A DNA stretch of 26,394 bases from Gnetum montanum (GCA_015680685.1 MNCI01025442.1:1-26394), one strand, 5' to 3'. Positions 8,681-18,887 are shown, numbered from the stretch's first letter. Program-made: numbers and translations. The notes: generated by a model not told the origin, from the letters alone.

Positions 8681-11142
8681 ATGAAAATGATTTCCTCAAG
8701 CATCGTAGCTACTACCTCTAATGTTGAGGTCCCCCTCTCGGTTCAAGGCATCATAGGTGCTGAGCAACTGCCCAGCCTAGTGTTGGGGCCACGCTAATCT
8801 CTTAGGATCCAAAATCAAGGACTTGAGGATTTGGCTCAGCAATACAAGCAATATAACTTTCTTTGTGCTAAGGTTTAGGTAAATCTGCCCTTAGATGAAC
8901 AAAAACTTAAAGACAAATGTAGCTTCGAGTTCGCTTACTATAATGGAAGGGAATTTATTCCCACTCCTAGCATTTCTATTCCTTTAACATAGATGCATCA
9001 GTGGCTCAAAGATCAGCTTATAGCGACCATTAGGCCTAGGGAGCTGTGAGACACGATGTCTCACCATGATGAAACATTCCAATACGAGCAAGAGGAGCTG
9101 GATTCCTTATCATAGGATGGGGGTCAAACCAACCCTGCCACCATCCCTCCCATTCCGTATTTCTGGATAAACCCGCTCTCTACCACTGCTCCCTTTATGA
9201 TCACATCCGCCTCGTTGCAACCCATAGTTTCGTCGACAATGGGTAGCCATGCCATGCCCTTGGTGTATCAACAAGCCTACTTCCCTATCTCATTCTCAGT
9301 CACTACCCCTTCAAAAACTATTCCCTAGTCCATTTATGCATCGTATCACACACCTATCATGGCTACCCTACCCTATGTTTACACTGTACCTACCTCGCAA
9401 TTGCATACAGTTTCTGCTTTCGTCCTTGTGTCTACACGTGTCCCATCGTCAGTGGTGGGCCCAGGCTCATCCACATGGTGGACCCCATTTTTCTCTCCTC
9501 CTATTTCATAGCCATCGTAGATGTCCTGCTACATTCACCACCAAATGTACCAAGTCCCACAAATGGTACAACCAAGCGTGGGATTATGGTCTATCCCACT
9601 CGCCGCACAAACAGCCTACCCTGTAGCACAACCAGTGGCTGCTGCTCCAACAGCACCACCTACTGGGTGGTGGATAGCACAAGTAGCACCTTTCATAGGG
9701 GCCACCCCAATGGCACTACCTATGGGTCACATCACTGCCCCTGCCATGTGACAAATAGGAGCTACCCCAGCAACTCCCCAACCATTTGCATCATCCCCGG
9801 ATCTGGACCAAGAATTCTAGCTTATCTAGATCCTTACTGAGGAAATCAAACACCTCAAGACTGTTGATTCTGATATGATACAAGTCATGGACTTCTACCA
9901 GGATGATCCCATCAGCCCAACAATCCCCACACTGACTTTACCCCCTGGGATGCCACTCCTCCATTTCATGAAATACAACGAGGAAGGTGATCCAAATGCA
10001 CATCTTGTCACATTTAGATACAACAATGGCCACATATAATCATTTGCATCTTTGATATGTCTTTCACAGGGAAAGCCCTGGACTGGTACCATGCACTTTC
10101 ATGCTCCTCCATCTCAACCCTAGAGGAGCTCCTGTTCCAATTTGCAACATGTTTCAAGTACAACTTGAGACTGAAAGTTATGCTAGATCAGCTAATGAGC
10201 GTGAACCAAGATCCACTGGAACCAGTCCAGAAATTCATATAGCGGTGGAGCGCTACCCTTAATGAGATCCATGAGCCCATCATAGATGCCCATTTGCTAG
10301 CCATCTTTAAGGGTGTAGTGAACAACTTCATCAAGTTCAAACTGTACTATCTCTCTCCTCAAACCCTTAGGCAGGCTTTCACCAAGACAAAGAGCATAGA
10401 AGACACAGTGGAGGTGAGCAAAGACGCTGCTTATGTTGCATACAAGAACAAGTTTGCAAAGAAGAACAAGGGCAAGCCTACAATAGCCACAATGGTCACT
10501 GTGGAAAATGAAGCTAAGCCCAACAATAAGAAGAAAGTGGCCACAATAGCACCTAACCCTGCACCCAAACAAGGCAACATAGCTCAACCGTCCACATTTG
10601 CATTTGAAGCATCCGCATTGCCTAAGCCAAAATTTGAGCGTAAAGATCGCTCCAAGTATATCCCACTACCCGTCAAACCTTCAAAACTTATGAAGCAATT
10701 ATTAGCAATAGGGTATATCCAACACAAGTGGATGTCAGAGGAGGAAGTTAAAAAACATCAACGGTACTACGAACTTTGTAGGAACCCCTCCTTGGCCTTA
10801 CCCAATGAGCTGCCAGTTCCTAAGAATTTTAGACTGGAACAATTCTATAACTACCATCAACAGTGTGGTCACGACATGGATTATTGTATGGTGTTAAAAG
10901 ATGACATCCAAAGGATGATTAATCAAGGGAAACTAGTTTTAGACAAGAGCAACCCAGTGCATCCTGAAAATCAATCTTTGCATGTTTACACAGATCCTCT
11001 TAATGCCAACAACGTCGACTACATTATCAACACCATTGGCATTAACAGTAACCCTAAACCATCCCATCGGTCATTTGTGGTCCATGTTCCTCAGTGTAGC
11101 ACACCAACACCACCAATGGCTAAAAAAACTCCACACCAATAG
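8681..11142 (+). pseudogene. gag: Gag polyprotein of the Tat element (broken)
   Basis: Gag forms the retrotransposon particle. The ATG at 8681 opens a frame (MKMISSSIV...) that runs, with several in-frame stops, to about 10045. A 1-base shift then moves it to the next frame to 11142. Order: Gln-rich N-terminal segment; a long Pro/Ala/Thr linker (about 9120-9800, e.g. AAPTAPPTGWW); the gag domain from about 9900 (LPPGMPLLHFMKYNEEGDP, GKALDWYHAL, STLEELLFQFATCF, EPVQKFI); then a Lys-rich segment. At the end is FYNYHQQCGHDMDYC followed by LKDDIQRMINQGKL, the Tat-type Cys/His motif. Stops at about 8795, 8875, 8989, 9047 and 9111 lie where CAA, CAG or CGA would fit. Protease follows in the same frame. 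Confidence 0.8.
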
Positions 11143-12180
11143 TATTTTCTGAGAGTTCCTCCCCAGACATCCGCCCCTACACCACATGTTAGCAAAACTG
11201 CACCACTTGTTAGCAAAACTGCATCACCACTGCACACGTTAACACCATTAGCACTATTTTTCATCAGGGGTCCAAGTCATTCAACTGCCCCCACCTTGCA
11301 TAAGATAGCACAACAGTCTTCTCATCCAAAGGAATGAGAAGAAAGTTTGACAGGTGAGGCATCAACGGAACGTACTGCTCCAGGTATTTCTAAACCTACA
11401 CCCTCGCCCTCTGCATCTACGTCCTTGTTGCCAAAAGATAACGTTGCTACGCATGCATGGTCATCACCACCTCGCTCGAAAGGGTATGATCCCAGACCCA
11501 AAACTGTCCGTCCTTGGGAAATTCATCTCCGCAGACGAATGAAGAAGGAGAAACGTAGCAAGCAGGAAGGTGGCCTTGACCTGTTGAACACTCTCCTCCA
11601 GGTCAAGCAGGCTTTGAAACAAAAAAACACAACTTTGAGCTTGTATGACCTGATTATGACTTCTACAGCACACCGTGAGGCTTTGGTTCACATGTTAACG
11701 ACAATTCTAGTTGACAAGAACATGCCAGCAGAAGAAAAAGCAATCCACTTAGTTATGCTTCCTTTTGTGCCTACAAAACCAAAGCCATCCCAAAAAAATT
11801 TTTGTGACAATTCCATTAGGGAAGACCCTAAGAAGGGTCAGGTGACTACAACGCCTCTTTTCATCACAATTCAGGTCATCCAACACAAGATCCAAAGGGT
11901 ACACGTTGATGATGGGGCCACTACGAACTTCATCCCATTCCCTATAGTGGATAAGCTAGGTTTGGTCAACCAGATCAAACCCATGATGATGTCATGCTTA
12001 AGGTTGTTCAACAGGGCACGGGTCATAGTGAAAGGCATGATCCACATTGACTTTGTGGTAGGGGACTAGTTCCCCACGAATGCAACGTTTATCGTGGTGG
12101 AAGAGATGCCTGGGTTTAACCTGATCTTGGGGAGGTCATGGTTAGCACAACTAGGGGCCCTGCTTCTTCATCTGGAATTT
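11143..12180 (+). pseudogene. pro: Aspartic protease region of the Tat element (broken)
   Basis: This continues the Gag frame past the TAG at 11140 and a TGA near 11335. A low-complexity Ser/Pro/Thr linker leads to the protease fold. The active-site segment VHVDDGATTNFIP has its Asp-x-Gly at 11908-11916. The flap and C-terminal part includes FIVVEEMPGFNLILGRSWL, with the conserved ILGRxW at 12124-12141. A TAG at 12067-12069 interrupts the frame between them. It would cleave the Gag-Pol polyprotein. Immediately downstream the sense coding ends and the antisense gene begins, and the two may overlap by a few tens of bases. Confidence 0.75.
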
Positions 12181-12264
12181 GCACCATAAACATGAAGCAC
12201 TCAGCTAGATTTACACATGAAAGCTAGAAAAACATAAATTATTGCAGCATAGAAAGTGACTGAC

Positions 12265-13087
12265 CTGAGATGGCCTTGCATTTGCCTTGGGTAATATGCG
12301 ATCCAATCTGATCCCAAGGAGGTGCCAGACCTCCTCCTCTATGATATCTACCCAATGTCTTTCACTTGGTGTAGCATCTGCTGTAGCTTTCTCCTTTTCG
12401 ATGGTCATCCATCTTGATGGTCTTGGAGAAAAGGAGGTAGTGGCGGTCTCACCTATGGGAAGATTCACTTCTTGCTCAGGTGACTCAGTGATCATCACTT
12501 GTTGCATGAACTTGTTGTAGGCCTCAAAAGCACCAATAGCATCCAAGAATGCTTCATGAGTGAACAACTTCACTGAAGCATCCCGATATTGTTTACGATA
12601 GGTGGAGCGTTCTAGTTTATACATGTGCTTATGATTTTTTTGGGACTGCCCCCCCACTCATAAACTCTAGCACTATAATCCTTCCAGTCTTGGTTCTTCT
12701 GAGCCAACAACACCATTTGCATCCACTACTCAATTATCTTCCTAGTGGCCTCGTTATTGCATCGCACAGCCGTCCAATATCTTACATAATCTATGATGGT
12801 TGTGCACCAATTGCCATCATTGGTATCAAGGGCTAGGAGGAACTCATTCCTAGAACGAAGGTCTCCCACCTCGGTAGTTAAATCAGCCATTTCTCTCTCT
12901 TGCCTCTGGACCCATTTCCACAGGTCTTCATTCACACGCCTACACTCCCATAAGGAGCATGTCGAGTACAACGCACATTTTCTAGCCTTGTCGTATATGC
13001 GAAAAGGCACCTCAGTCACTTCAGGTGGGAATGTAGGCATGGTGTCCACCTTTACTACTCATTTTGGATCCCACTTGAGGTGAGAGA
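12265..13087 (-). pseudogene. Antisense gene exon 6, coiled-coil-like
   Basis: Reads VSHLKWDP, then TMPTFPPEVTEVPFRIYDKA, CSLWECRRVNEDLWKWV and a heptad-like QREREMADLTTEVGDL-type segment, with a further helical part to NNEATRKIIE. A stop and then a 1-base slip in the 7-base C run at 12649-12655 (G run on the coding strand) move it to KLERSTYRKQYRDASVKLF, FEAYNKFMQQVM and a Ser/Thr/Glu-rich tail ending ARPSQ at a GTCAGT donor. A last exon at about 12204-12151 is possible, closing in TAG inside the protease end, but the 60-base intron is short. Confidence 0.55.
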
Positions 13088-13194
13088 CTGTTATCACACA
13101 TGAAAGAGAATTGGTCACAGTAGCGTAGCAAAGTTTGGCAACTTAGGAAGTCTAGCGTAGCAAGCTAAAAGCCTAGCAAAGTTAGTTTACTTAC

Positions 13195-13883
13195 CCACTT
13201 CCAGATTGACTTGTTTGAGATGGTCGATCATGTCATCGATAACCCTCTGCATGAACATAATTTTTTTAAGGGTCTTGGTCCATGGTTCCAGCCAGATCAA
13301 GGGAGGTCTTGTAGTGTTAACAACGGTGTTTTCCATATAACCAAATGCATCAATTATGATTGAGGTGGACTATAATGAAGCCGATGAAAAATACAAACGA
13401 CAGTGCAAAGGCTCCTACCCAGCAAACCCTCAGGGGTGATAGCGGGATGGTCACCTATCGACATACTGTCAAAAATATGGTCAAACTCACCAGCTTCTAG
13501 TTGTAGATCCCCTCCCTACTGGCTTAAAACTATGGTAGCACCCTCTGCGTTCATCTATTCATCCAGTGCTAAATTGAACTCAACGAAAGGATCAGCAGCA
13601 GAGGTTCTTTCCTCATTGACATGGGCTTCCTCTTTATTCGCTGGGGCCTTTCTTTTTAAGGAACTAGCATCCTCCTCATCAATAGGAGAATCCTTCTCGT
13701 TGGCTAAAATGTCCCCCTCGTCAGCAGGGGTTTTTTCTTTGTCGACGGAAATCCCTTCCTTTGCGGCAGGGGTTCCTTCTCTCTTGACCAGGGCCCTTTC
13801 CTCTATGGCTGGGGCCCCTACATATTTATTAGCTACCCCCATTTTGGGGATCGACATCTCTTCATCGCCTTCTTCTTCTTCTT
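13195..13883 (-). pseudogene. Antisense gene exon 5, acidic low-complexity
   Basis: Starts with a poly-Glu run followed by GDEEMSIPKMGVANKYVG. Then come degenerate repeats of an acidic unit of about 10 residues (variants such as KREGTPAAKEG, DKEKTPADEGD, NEKDSPIDEED, NKEEAHVNEER). Next are FDHIFDSMSIGDHPA, a 1-base frameshift near 13340, and DAFGYMENTVVNTTRPPL, LKKIMFMQRVIDDMIDHLK. It ends GAAGTGG|GTAAGT. Confidence 0.6.
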
Positions 13884-13940
13884 CTTCCTTTGGCAACAAG
13901 GCAAGTTTGCATTAGGCTTAGCATATTAACTTAAAATTGA

Positions 13941-13982
13941 TGCTACGCTATGCTACGCTACCTAGTGTAGCACAGCGTAGCA
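13941..13982. repeat. GCTAYGCTA hairpin inside an antisense-gene intron
   Basis: tgctacgctatgctacgcta pairs with the downstream tagtgtagcacagcgtagca. It lies in the intron between exons 4 and 5 (14032-13884). Simpler copies of the motif are in the introns at 13088-13194, 15459-15540 and 15979-16613. Confidence 0.75.
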
Positions 13983-14032
13983 AGCATTAACCAAATAAGC
14001 GAAGAAATAAGAAAAATAACAAAAGCATTTAC

Positions 14033-15076
14033 CAATGGGGGGCTGCACCTTGCATAGCTTGAACCGTAATGTCTTCCCCTCTTCTTCTTTTGTACAGGGA
14101 AGTTCCTCATCTAGATGATGCCTCCTTTGCTACAAATTAGTGGCCACCTTCTCCACGATAAGGCATTTCCCCTATGATACACTACCCATAGTAGCAGGGG
14201 GTGCCTCTACCATGCTATCCTGGCCATGAAAGTTGCAGGCCACCTGATCCTTAGTCGTCATGGAAAATGACTCCCCAATTGCCTCTAGGGGATCTTAGGC
14301 TTAGGTGAAGACTTGGTAGAGCCATGGTTTGGAAATCTGGTTACGATCTTGCATAACCCAGACTCTATTCTCACGGACCACCAAGAATTCCGTGAAAGTT
14401 CACAAGATAGCTATGTAAAAAGCATGATGCACATTGAAATGTGACTAATGCTTATTATGAAGCTTGATCATTTCAGCTTGAAGGCCTTTACAGAGATGCC
14501 TAGCCTAGTTGTAATGGGCCCCCACTTCCATGACCTCCCTCATCATCCAAGCTTGCTCAATCCCAATGATCTTTCCTTGGAAAAGTAGCTGGGGGAAAGC
14601 ATAGGCACGGAAGATGGGGTAAATGTCTTTGGTTGCTCTCGGCTTCACTTTTTCCATAAGGATCCCCTTTTTTCCTTTGGCCACCCCTAGCCACTCCTCA
14701 ATGTCCTCCTAATGGTTTGCCTCTTTTTTGGTCTTTGCCCCCACAGGAAGACCATCAACAGGGACACCGAAGAGGTCCATAAATAGTTGGTCATTGATTT
14801 CAAGGACCACTAGCACATCATGCACACATGTGCAGAAGCGGTTTACCTTTTCAGAAAATTAGTCTTCTAGGGCTAGCATCTCAGCAATAGGGATGCTTAG
14901 GTTCATGGCTAGAAATATATCCATGATTCTAGCCTCATGAAGATGTTTGGCCAGCGATCTCAAGGCCCTGCTGCAAAGCCAGCATTGAGTCTCATCTACC
15001 TCCCCATAGTTGAAGTAGATGTTGGCCTCATGATGCCCAAAGGTGATTACTGTCACCTCCTCGGACTTCTTCGCTA
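14033..15076 (-). pseudogene. Antisense gene exon 4
   Basis: The largest exon, 1,044 bases. After a ..caaattgctacag acceptor it reads AKKSEEVTVITFGHHEANI, NYGEVDETQCWLCSRALRS, INDQLFMDLFGVPVDGLPVG, IEEWLGVAKGKKGILMEKV, DIYPIFRAYAFPQLLF, GIEQAWMMREVMEVGAHYN, FLVVRENRVWVMQDRN and a Glu/Lys-rich end. About eight stops (TAA/TAG) sit in an otherwise single frame. The final single base combines with exon 5 to make a Glu codon. Confidence 0.6.
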
Positions 15077-15183
15077 CTGTAGCAATTTGCACAAGCAAAA
15101 AAGTAAAAACTTAGATAAAAGAAGAAATAGCATAAAAGCAGGAGCAACACTTGAACATGCAAGCAACTCATTGTTTAGCTTAC

Positions 15184-15458
15184 CAGGTTTAAATGGTGAT
15201 GGGAATGACAAAAGATCCATCAATACATCTTCAACGGTGATCAGCCTAAGGGATTCCCAATCCCTATCCAACCAACCGAACTCTTTGAATTTGTGGTAGA
15301 GCTGGGAGTACCAGGTTGGGTGGGTTTTGTACTCACCCCCACATTGGCCTATCACGCCTGCACGCATATTCTTAGCGGAAGAAAACTCCCACAGTGTCAT
15401 CTGTGCCAAGGAAAATGCATTTTTGTCACTGTGAAGTTCATCCTTGTTGATAAAGGAC
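15184..15458 (-). pseudogene. Antisense gene exon 3
   Basis: Fully open, 275 bases, with an acceptor preceded by tttttctgttaccag. It reads SFINKDELHSDKNAFSLAQ, MTLWEFSSAKNMRAGVIGQ, KTHPTWYSQLYHKFKEFGW and SLRLITVEDVLMDLLSFP, ending PFKP. This is the best-preserved exon and looks like a globular domain. No family is recognised. Confidence 0.65.
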
Positions 15459-15540
15459 CTGGTAACAGAAAAACTTTGTTAACATTTGCCTAGCGTAGCA
15501 AGTTTTGCATAGCGTAGTAGAATATGTTTACAAAACTCAC

Positions 15541-15978
15541 CCATTGTCACAGTAAACGATTCCTGGTGGGTTTTCAAAACAAGTCCCCATGTGGTGGGTA
15601 ATAAACAAAGTGTTGTATGAATGGTAGCAATTGTATTCGGGCATCTCCCAGATCCAAGCCAGATGCCTCAAATTTTTTGAGTGCTAACTAGATCCTTCTT
15701 CCTACCCGCTCCTAATTGCTCCATCCGTCAAAAATCTCAGAATACCCTGATTCACCTCAGGCAAGAGGGTTTCTATCACTATGGCTACTACCTCGTCTAA
15801 CAAGTGTGACCAAACGATCACACTGAAGTACTAGAGGAGAAATTGTAGGAATTTGCGTGTGCCTTCCTGAAACTAGACCGCCTGCTGCCCCGCACCTGCA
15901 TGGGGTGGAGGAACGTTGGCCACTGATTCACTTAGGCAGCACAGGACCCCTACAATTTCTAGGACAATCAATATTGGC
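15541..15978 (-). pseudogene. Antisense gene exon 2
   Basis: It follows a 635-base intron with acceptor ..gtgctaag. It starts with a hydrophobic stretch (PILIVLEIVGVLCCL), then PPPHAGAGQQAV, GTRKFLQFLL, FSVIVWSHLLDEVVAIV, LLPEVNQGILRFL, AWIWEMPEYNCYHSY and HHMGTCFENPPGIVYCDN. Four TAG stops interrupt it. It ends AATGG|GTGAGT, two bases into a Gly codon that exon 3 completes. The acceptor at 15979 was chosen because it gives the right phase; one at 15896 does not. Confidence 0.6.
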
Positions 15979-16613
15979 CTTAGCACCACCTTGCATAACA
16001 CAAATGCAAATGGAATTTCAAGATTTCGAGTGGGATTCGCATATAGCATAGCAAAATTAGCAGTTAACAGATAGCGTAGCATGAATCTCTCCGTGCATGT
16101 AGCATAGAAAAAAACACGAACACGATAGTGTAGCAAGATTAGCCTAGCGTAGCAATAAAAAGCTAAACACAAATCTTTTGACAAGAAAGAATTCAATGCA
16201 CTGCACTAGTTTTGACAAATCTTCTACCTAACAAAATGATTTGCATTGCGCCATGATAGACATGTGTTACGCTGTCAAATCACGTGCATGGCTAAACCCC
16301 ACTGAGCATCATACGCTACGCTATTCACATGCCAAGTTGCCAGAATCACCCAAACTTCTGTGGCAGGGCAACCACAGCAATGGCGCTCTCGGCAACATTG
16401 CATGCAACCTTAGCGTAGTGTCCGTACACCATCATGGCAGAATCGACAACAATGTCAGTGTAACAGCCAAAATAACAACAAAAACGATAACTAGAAAATG
16501 CAGATTGCATAACAAAAATGTAGAGTGCATAACAAAAATTGTAGAAACAAAATCAGAGAAAGCAGAAGCAATAGTAGCAGCATAGAAAAACAAGGAATAG
16601 CGTAGCAACTTAC

Positions 16614-16838
16614 CGGGTCAATGGGATCTCGTCTCGCACTGGAATGCATGCTTGCGATACATGTCCCAGGGTCTCTTTCACTTTGTCCACCTTGGTGAGG
16701 GCTAGGTGTTTGCGTTCTCTCCTCAGAGCCATTGTTTTGGTTGCTAATTCTTCTTGGATGCTACACTGAATTGCCTTTCTCTCGATTAGCACAATCGCTC
16801 TATGCTCTAGATGAAAACTCTGCACTATTATGGTGAAA
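16614..16838 (-). pseudogene. Antisense gene exon 1
   Basis: Reads VQSFHLEHRAIVLIERKA.. to ..CIPVRDEIPLT and ends at a strong donor, CG|GTAAGT. It is rich in Arg, Lys and Glu. No ATG is in frame; an ATA ATA GTG run at about 16831-16823 may hide a lost start. The exon leaves two bases, which the next exon completes to an Arg codon. Confidence 0.55.
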
Positions 16839-16865
16839 ATGACAAGTTTATCAAGGGTAAACCCA

Positions 16866-16873
16866 TATTTATA
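16866..16873 (-). promoter_or_regulatory. Candidate TATA box for the antisense gene
   Basis: TATAAATA on the minus strand, about 30-40 bases upstream of the first open block. It is the same octamer as in the LTR promoters. Only position and sequence support it. Confidence 0.4.
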
Positions 16874-16926
16874 GTCAAAAATAGTGAAAAGAAACCTACC
16901 ATTTTCTCTCCTTGATTAATGCAGTC

Positions 16927-16950
16927 CGCCCCCCCCCCCCCCCCCCCCCN
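16927..16950. other. Poly-C run ending in N: assembly break
   Basis: About 23 C residues run directly into a single N. This is an unresolved join or low-quality contig end, so distances across it are unreliable. Confidence 0.85.
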
Positions 16951-16959
16951 AAATTCTAA

Positions 16960-17170
16960 CCCATAGCCTCAATCTCGTTAACAGTCTGTAAAGACCTTAA
17001 ACTAGTAGTTCTAATGTGTAGCTTTAATCTCATTAGCAGTGTGCAAAGACCTTAAAATAATACTTTTAATTAGCAAATTTAACTCGTTAGCGGTCAACAA
17101 AGACCTTAAACTTGCAGTTTTACACTTCTACATTAATACAGTCCGCTACGACCTTAAACTGGCAAGTTAC
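16960..17170 (+). repeat. Upstream 'gaccttaaact' minisatellite
   Basis: Four degenerate units end in aagaccttaaacta, aagaccttaaaataa, aagaccttaaactt and cgaccttaaactggc. The last one (gtccgctacgaccttaaactggcaag) closely matches units of the larger array at 20839-21320, on the other side of the RT-INT block. Confidence 0.65.
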
Positions 17171-17584
17171 AAATTATGTATCATGCTTTATGATTATTTC
17201 AACTGTTCACGTCTTATTGCTACTTTACAAATGCTTACTACGCATTTTTGCTACAAACAGGTATCCCTTGACTAGGCATTCATCTCATTGTGGCAGGTTG
17301 AGTGAGAATGGCAATGCACCATGATCTTTCTTCACCTCTGGCTTTAACAGGTCCACACGGTAAGCTTGCACGACAACTGAACCCCGAGTCAATAGACTAG
17401 GGATCATCCATAGAAAGCATTGTAGCATCCTTAGAAACATCTCCAAATTGGCCTAAAAGTCTGGTCCAAGCCCTAGATTTAAAGGCCGAGGATGTAATTG
17501 AGGACCCTCTCATTGAGACACCTGTTACCACATCCAGGGGGAAAATAAAAACGTTAAATCTTAGCTCCCTACTAGATTCGAAAA
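17171..17584 (+). other. Spacer before reverse transcriptase
   Basis: No long frame is visible. A sense splice-acceptor-like tract (tttttgctacaaacag) ends near 17260. This would fit the removable intron known between pro and RT in Ogre-type Tat elements, but it is not proven here. RT-like coding becomes recognisable from about 17585. Confidence 0.35.
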
Positions 17585-18489
17585 ATGCACAAAGATGTAG
17601 CCAAAGTACTACAAAATAATATTAAAGTATTCATGTGGTCTTATAATGACATGCTAAGTTTAGATTCGAGGCTCATATAGCACAATATTGTCTTAGATCC
17701 GCAGATGAAAGTAGTTAAGTAGAAGGCTCACAAGGTTAAACTAAAGATCACACTAGCCGTATGGGATGAAATCACCAAGTTCTATCAGGCTGGTTTCATC
17801 TGGGGTGTTGATCACTTAGAATGGGTGTCAAACATCATTGTAGTTTCTAAGAAAATGGGAGGAATACGTATTTGTATAGACTTTCGAGATCTGAACAAGG
17901 CAACGATCAAAGACGATTTCCCACTACCAAGTATCGATCAACTCATCGACACTACGACTAGTCATGCTCTATTATCCTTTATGGATGGTTTCTCTGGCTA
18001 CAACCAAATTCGCATCAACCCAGAGCATCAGTTAACAACAACCTTCATGACCCCATGGGGTACTTTTTGTTATACTATGATGTCCTTTTGGCTTAAAAAC
18101 ATCGGGGCAACCTACCAGAGAGCCATGACATACATCTTTAGTGACTACATCTTAGAAACACTGAATGATTACGTGGATGACATAGCAATCAAGTCTAAAG
18201 AGGCCACTGATCATCCCAATGATCTAGATGTAGTTCTCAAGTGTTGCCAGATGCACAAGTTATGCCTTAACCCAAAAAGTATGTCTTCGGGGTGAGAACT
18301 GTATGCATGTTAGGATTTGTAGTATCAGAAGCTAGAATACGAGTAGACCCTGACAAAGTCAAAGCCATCGTTAATCTAGTGCCCCCTACAAACCTTAAAG
18401 AATTGAGCAGGTTACAAGGTAGAATACAATTCATTAGAAGGTTTATAGCAAAGTTGACTACAAGTTACACCCCATGCAACATCTACTAA
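17585..18489 (+). pseudogene. Reverse transcriptase of the Tat element (broken)
   Basis: This copies element RNA to DNA. The N-terminal part reads NNIKVFMWSYNDM, then ITKFYQAGFIWGVDHLEW. The fingers and palm follow: RICIDFRDLNKA, DDFPLPSIDQLID, FMDGFSGYNQI (first catalytic Asp), TPWGTFCYTMMSFWLKN, GATYQRAM, and YVDD at 18170-18181. Two TAGs near 17680-17730 sit where CAG is expected. At about 18280 one base is missing in an A run (cccaaaaagt), which closes the frame. It resumes as MLGFVVSEARIRVDPDKV and LKELSRLQGRIQFIRRF, the thumb/connection region. The key catalytic residues are intact. Confidence 0.85.
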
Positions 18490-18887
18490 AGAAGGGGGTT
18501 AACTTCGAATGGACAACGCAATGCCAACAAGCCTTTGATGATCTGAAGAAAGAGCTTTTACACCTCCCAACTGTGTACCCACCACAGAGAGATAAGCCTT
18601 TCTTTGTCTACCTTGCCACCTCAAACACATCTATTGCAGCACTGTTATGTCAGAGACAAGACAACNCAAACACATCTATTGCAGCACTGTTATGTCAGAG
18701 ACAAGACAACGTCTCTGACATTCCAGTGTATTATCTAAGTCATGCATTGATAGCTCATGAGGCAAGATACAATGAGGTGGAGAGAAACTACCTTGCTCTA
18801 GTCTTTGCATTAAAAAATGGAGGCATTATCTATTTCATAGCAAGGTTAACATTGTTTGCAAGAGAAATGTACTCCAAGACATCATGA
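18474..18887 (+). pseudogene. RNase H domain of the Tat element, with a duplicated assembly join
   Basis: Degrades the RNA strand during reverse transcription. Motifs: VNFEWTTQCQQAFDDLKKEL, DKPFFVYLATSNTSIAALL, PVYYLSHALIAHEARYNEVE and NYLALVFALK, the RT-linked Ty3/gypsy RNase H. A third frame begins here, so at least one indel separates it from RT. The segment 18622-18665 is repeated exactly at 18667-18710 around an N, giving 15 extra codons that are probably not real. The C-terminal end is garbled before the next frame starts at 18884. Confidence 0.75.
18622..18710. other. Exact 44-base duplication flanking an N: scaffold join artefact
   Basis: caaacacatctattgcagca..gacaagacaac occurs twice without a difference, separated by a single N at 18666. 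Two contig ends were most likely placed side by side without merging their overlap. Because 44+1 is a multiple of three, the frame stays open and hides the error. Confidence 0.9.

Larger units (their letters stand above)
12151..16840 (-). pseudogene. Intron-containing antisense gene of unknown function inside the Tat element
   Basis: On the sense strand this interval has no continuous frame. On the minus strand six coding blocks are bounded by GT donors and AG acceptors. Donors on the minus strand are GTAAGT 16613, GTGAGT 15540, GTAAGC 15183, GTAAAT 14032, GTAAGT 13194 and GTCAGT 12264. Acceptors end at 15979, 15459, 15077, 13884 and 13088. Every junction keeps the frame of its neighbours if one indel in exon 5 and one in the G-run of exon 6 are allowed. 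The predicted product is about 1,150 residues. Stops are mostly TAG/TAA where CAG/CAA would fit. I recognise no domain. Exon 5 is acidic and low-complexity, exon 6 coiled-coil-like. A captured host gene or a Tat accessory ORF are the main alternatives. Confidence 0.7.

Noticed and set aside
9249-9840. Overlapping plus-strand frames of 121-125 residues in other frames of the Gag linker
   Set aside because: They are shadows of the Pro/Ala/Thr-rich Gag linker, whose real frame links to the gag domain downstream.
12287-15493. Plus-strand frames of 66-170 residues inside the antisense gene
   Set aside because: They are complements of the minus-strand exons, show no domain motifs, and cross the splice sites without coherence.
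15873-16196. Whole 107-residue minus-strand frame as exon sequence
   Set aside because: Only the part below about 15978 fits the phase of exon 1 and reads like the downstream protein; the upper part contains the intronic GCTAYGCTA-type repeats.
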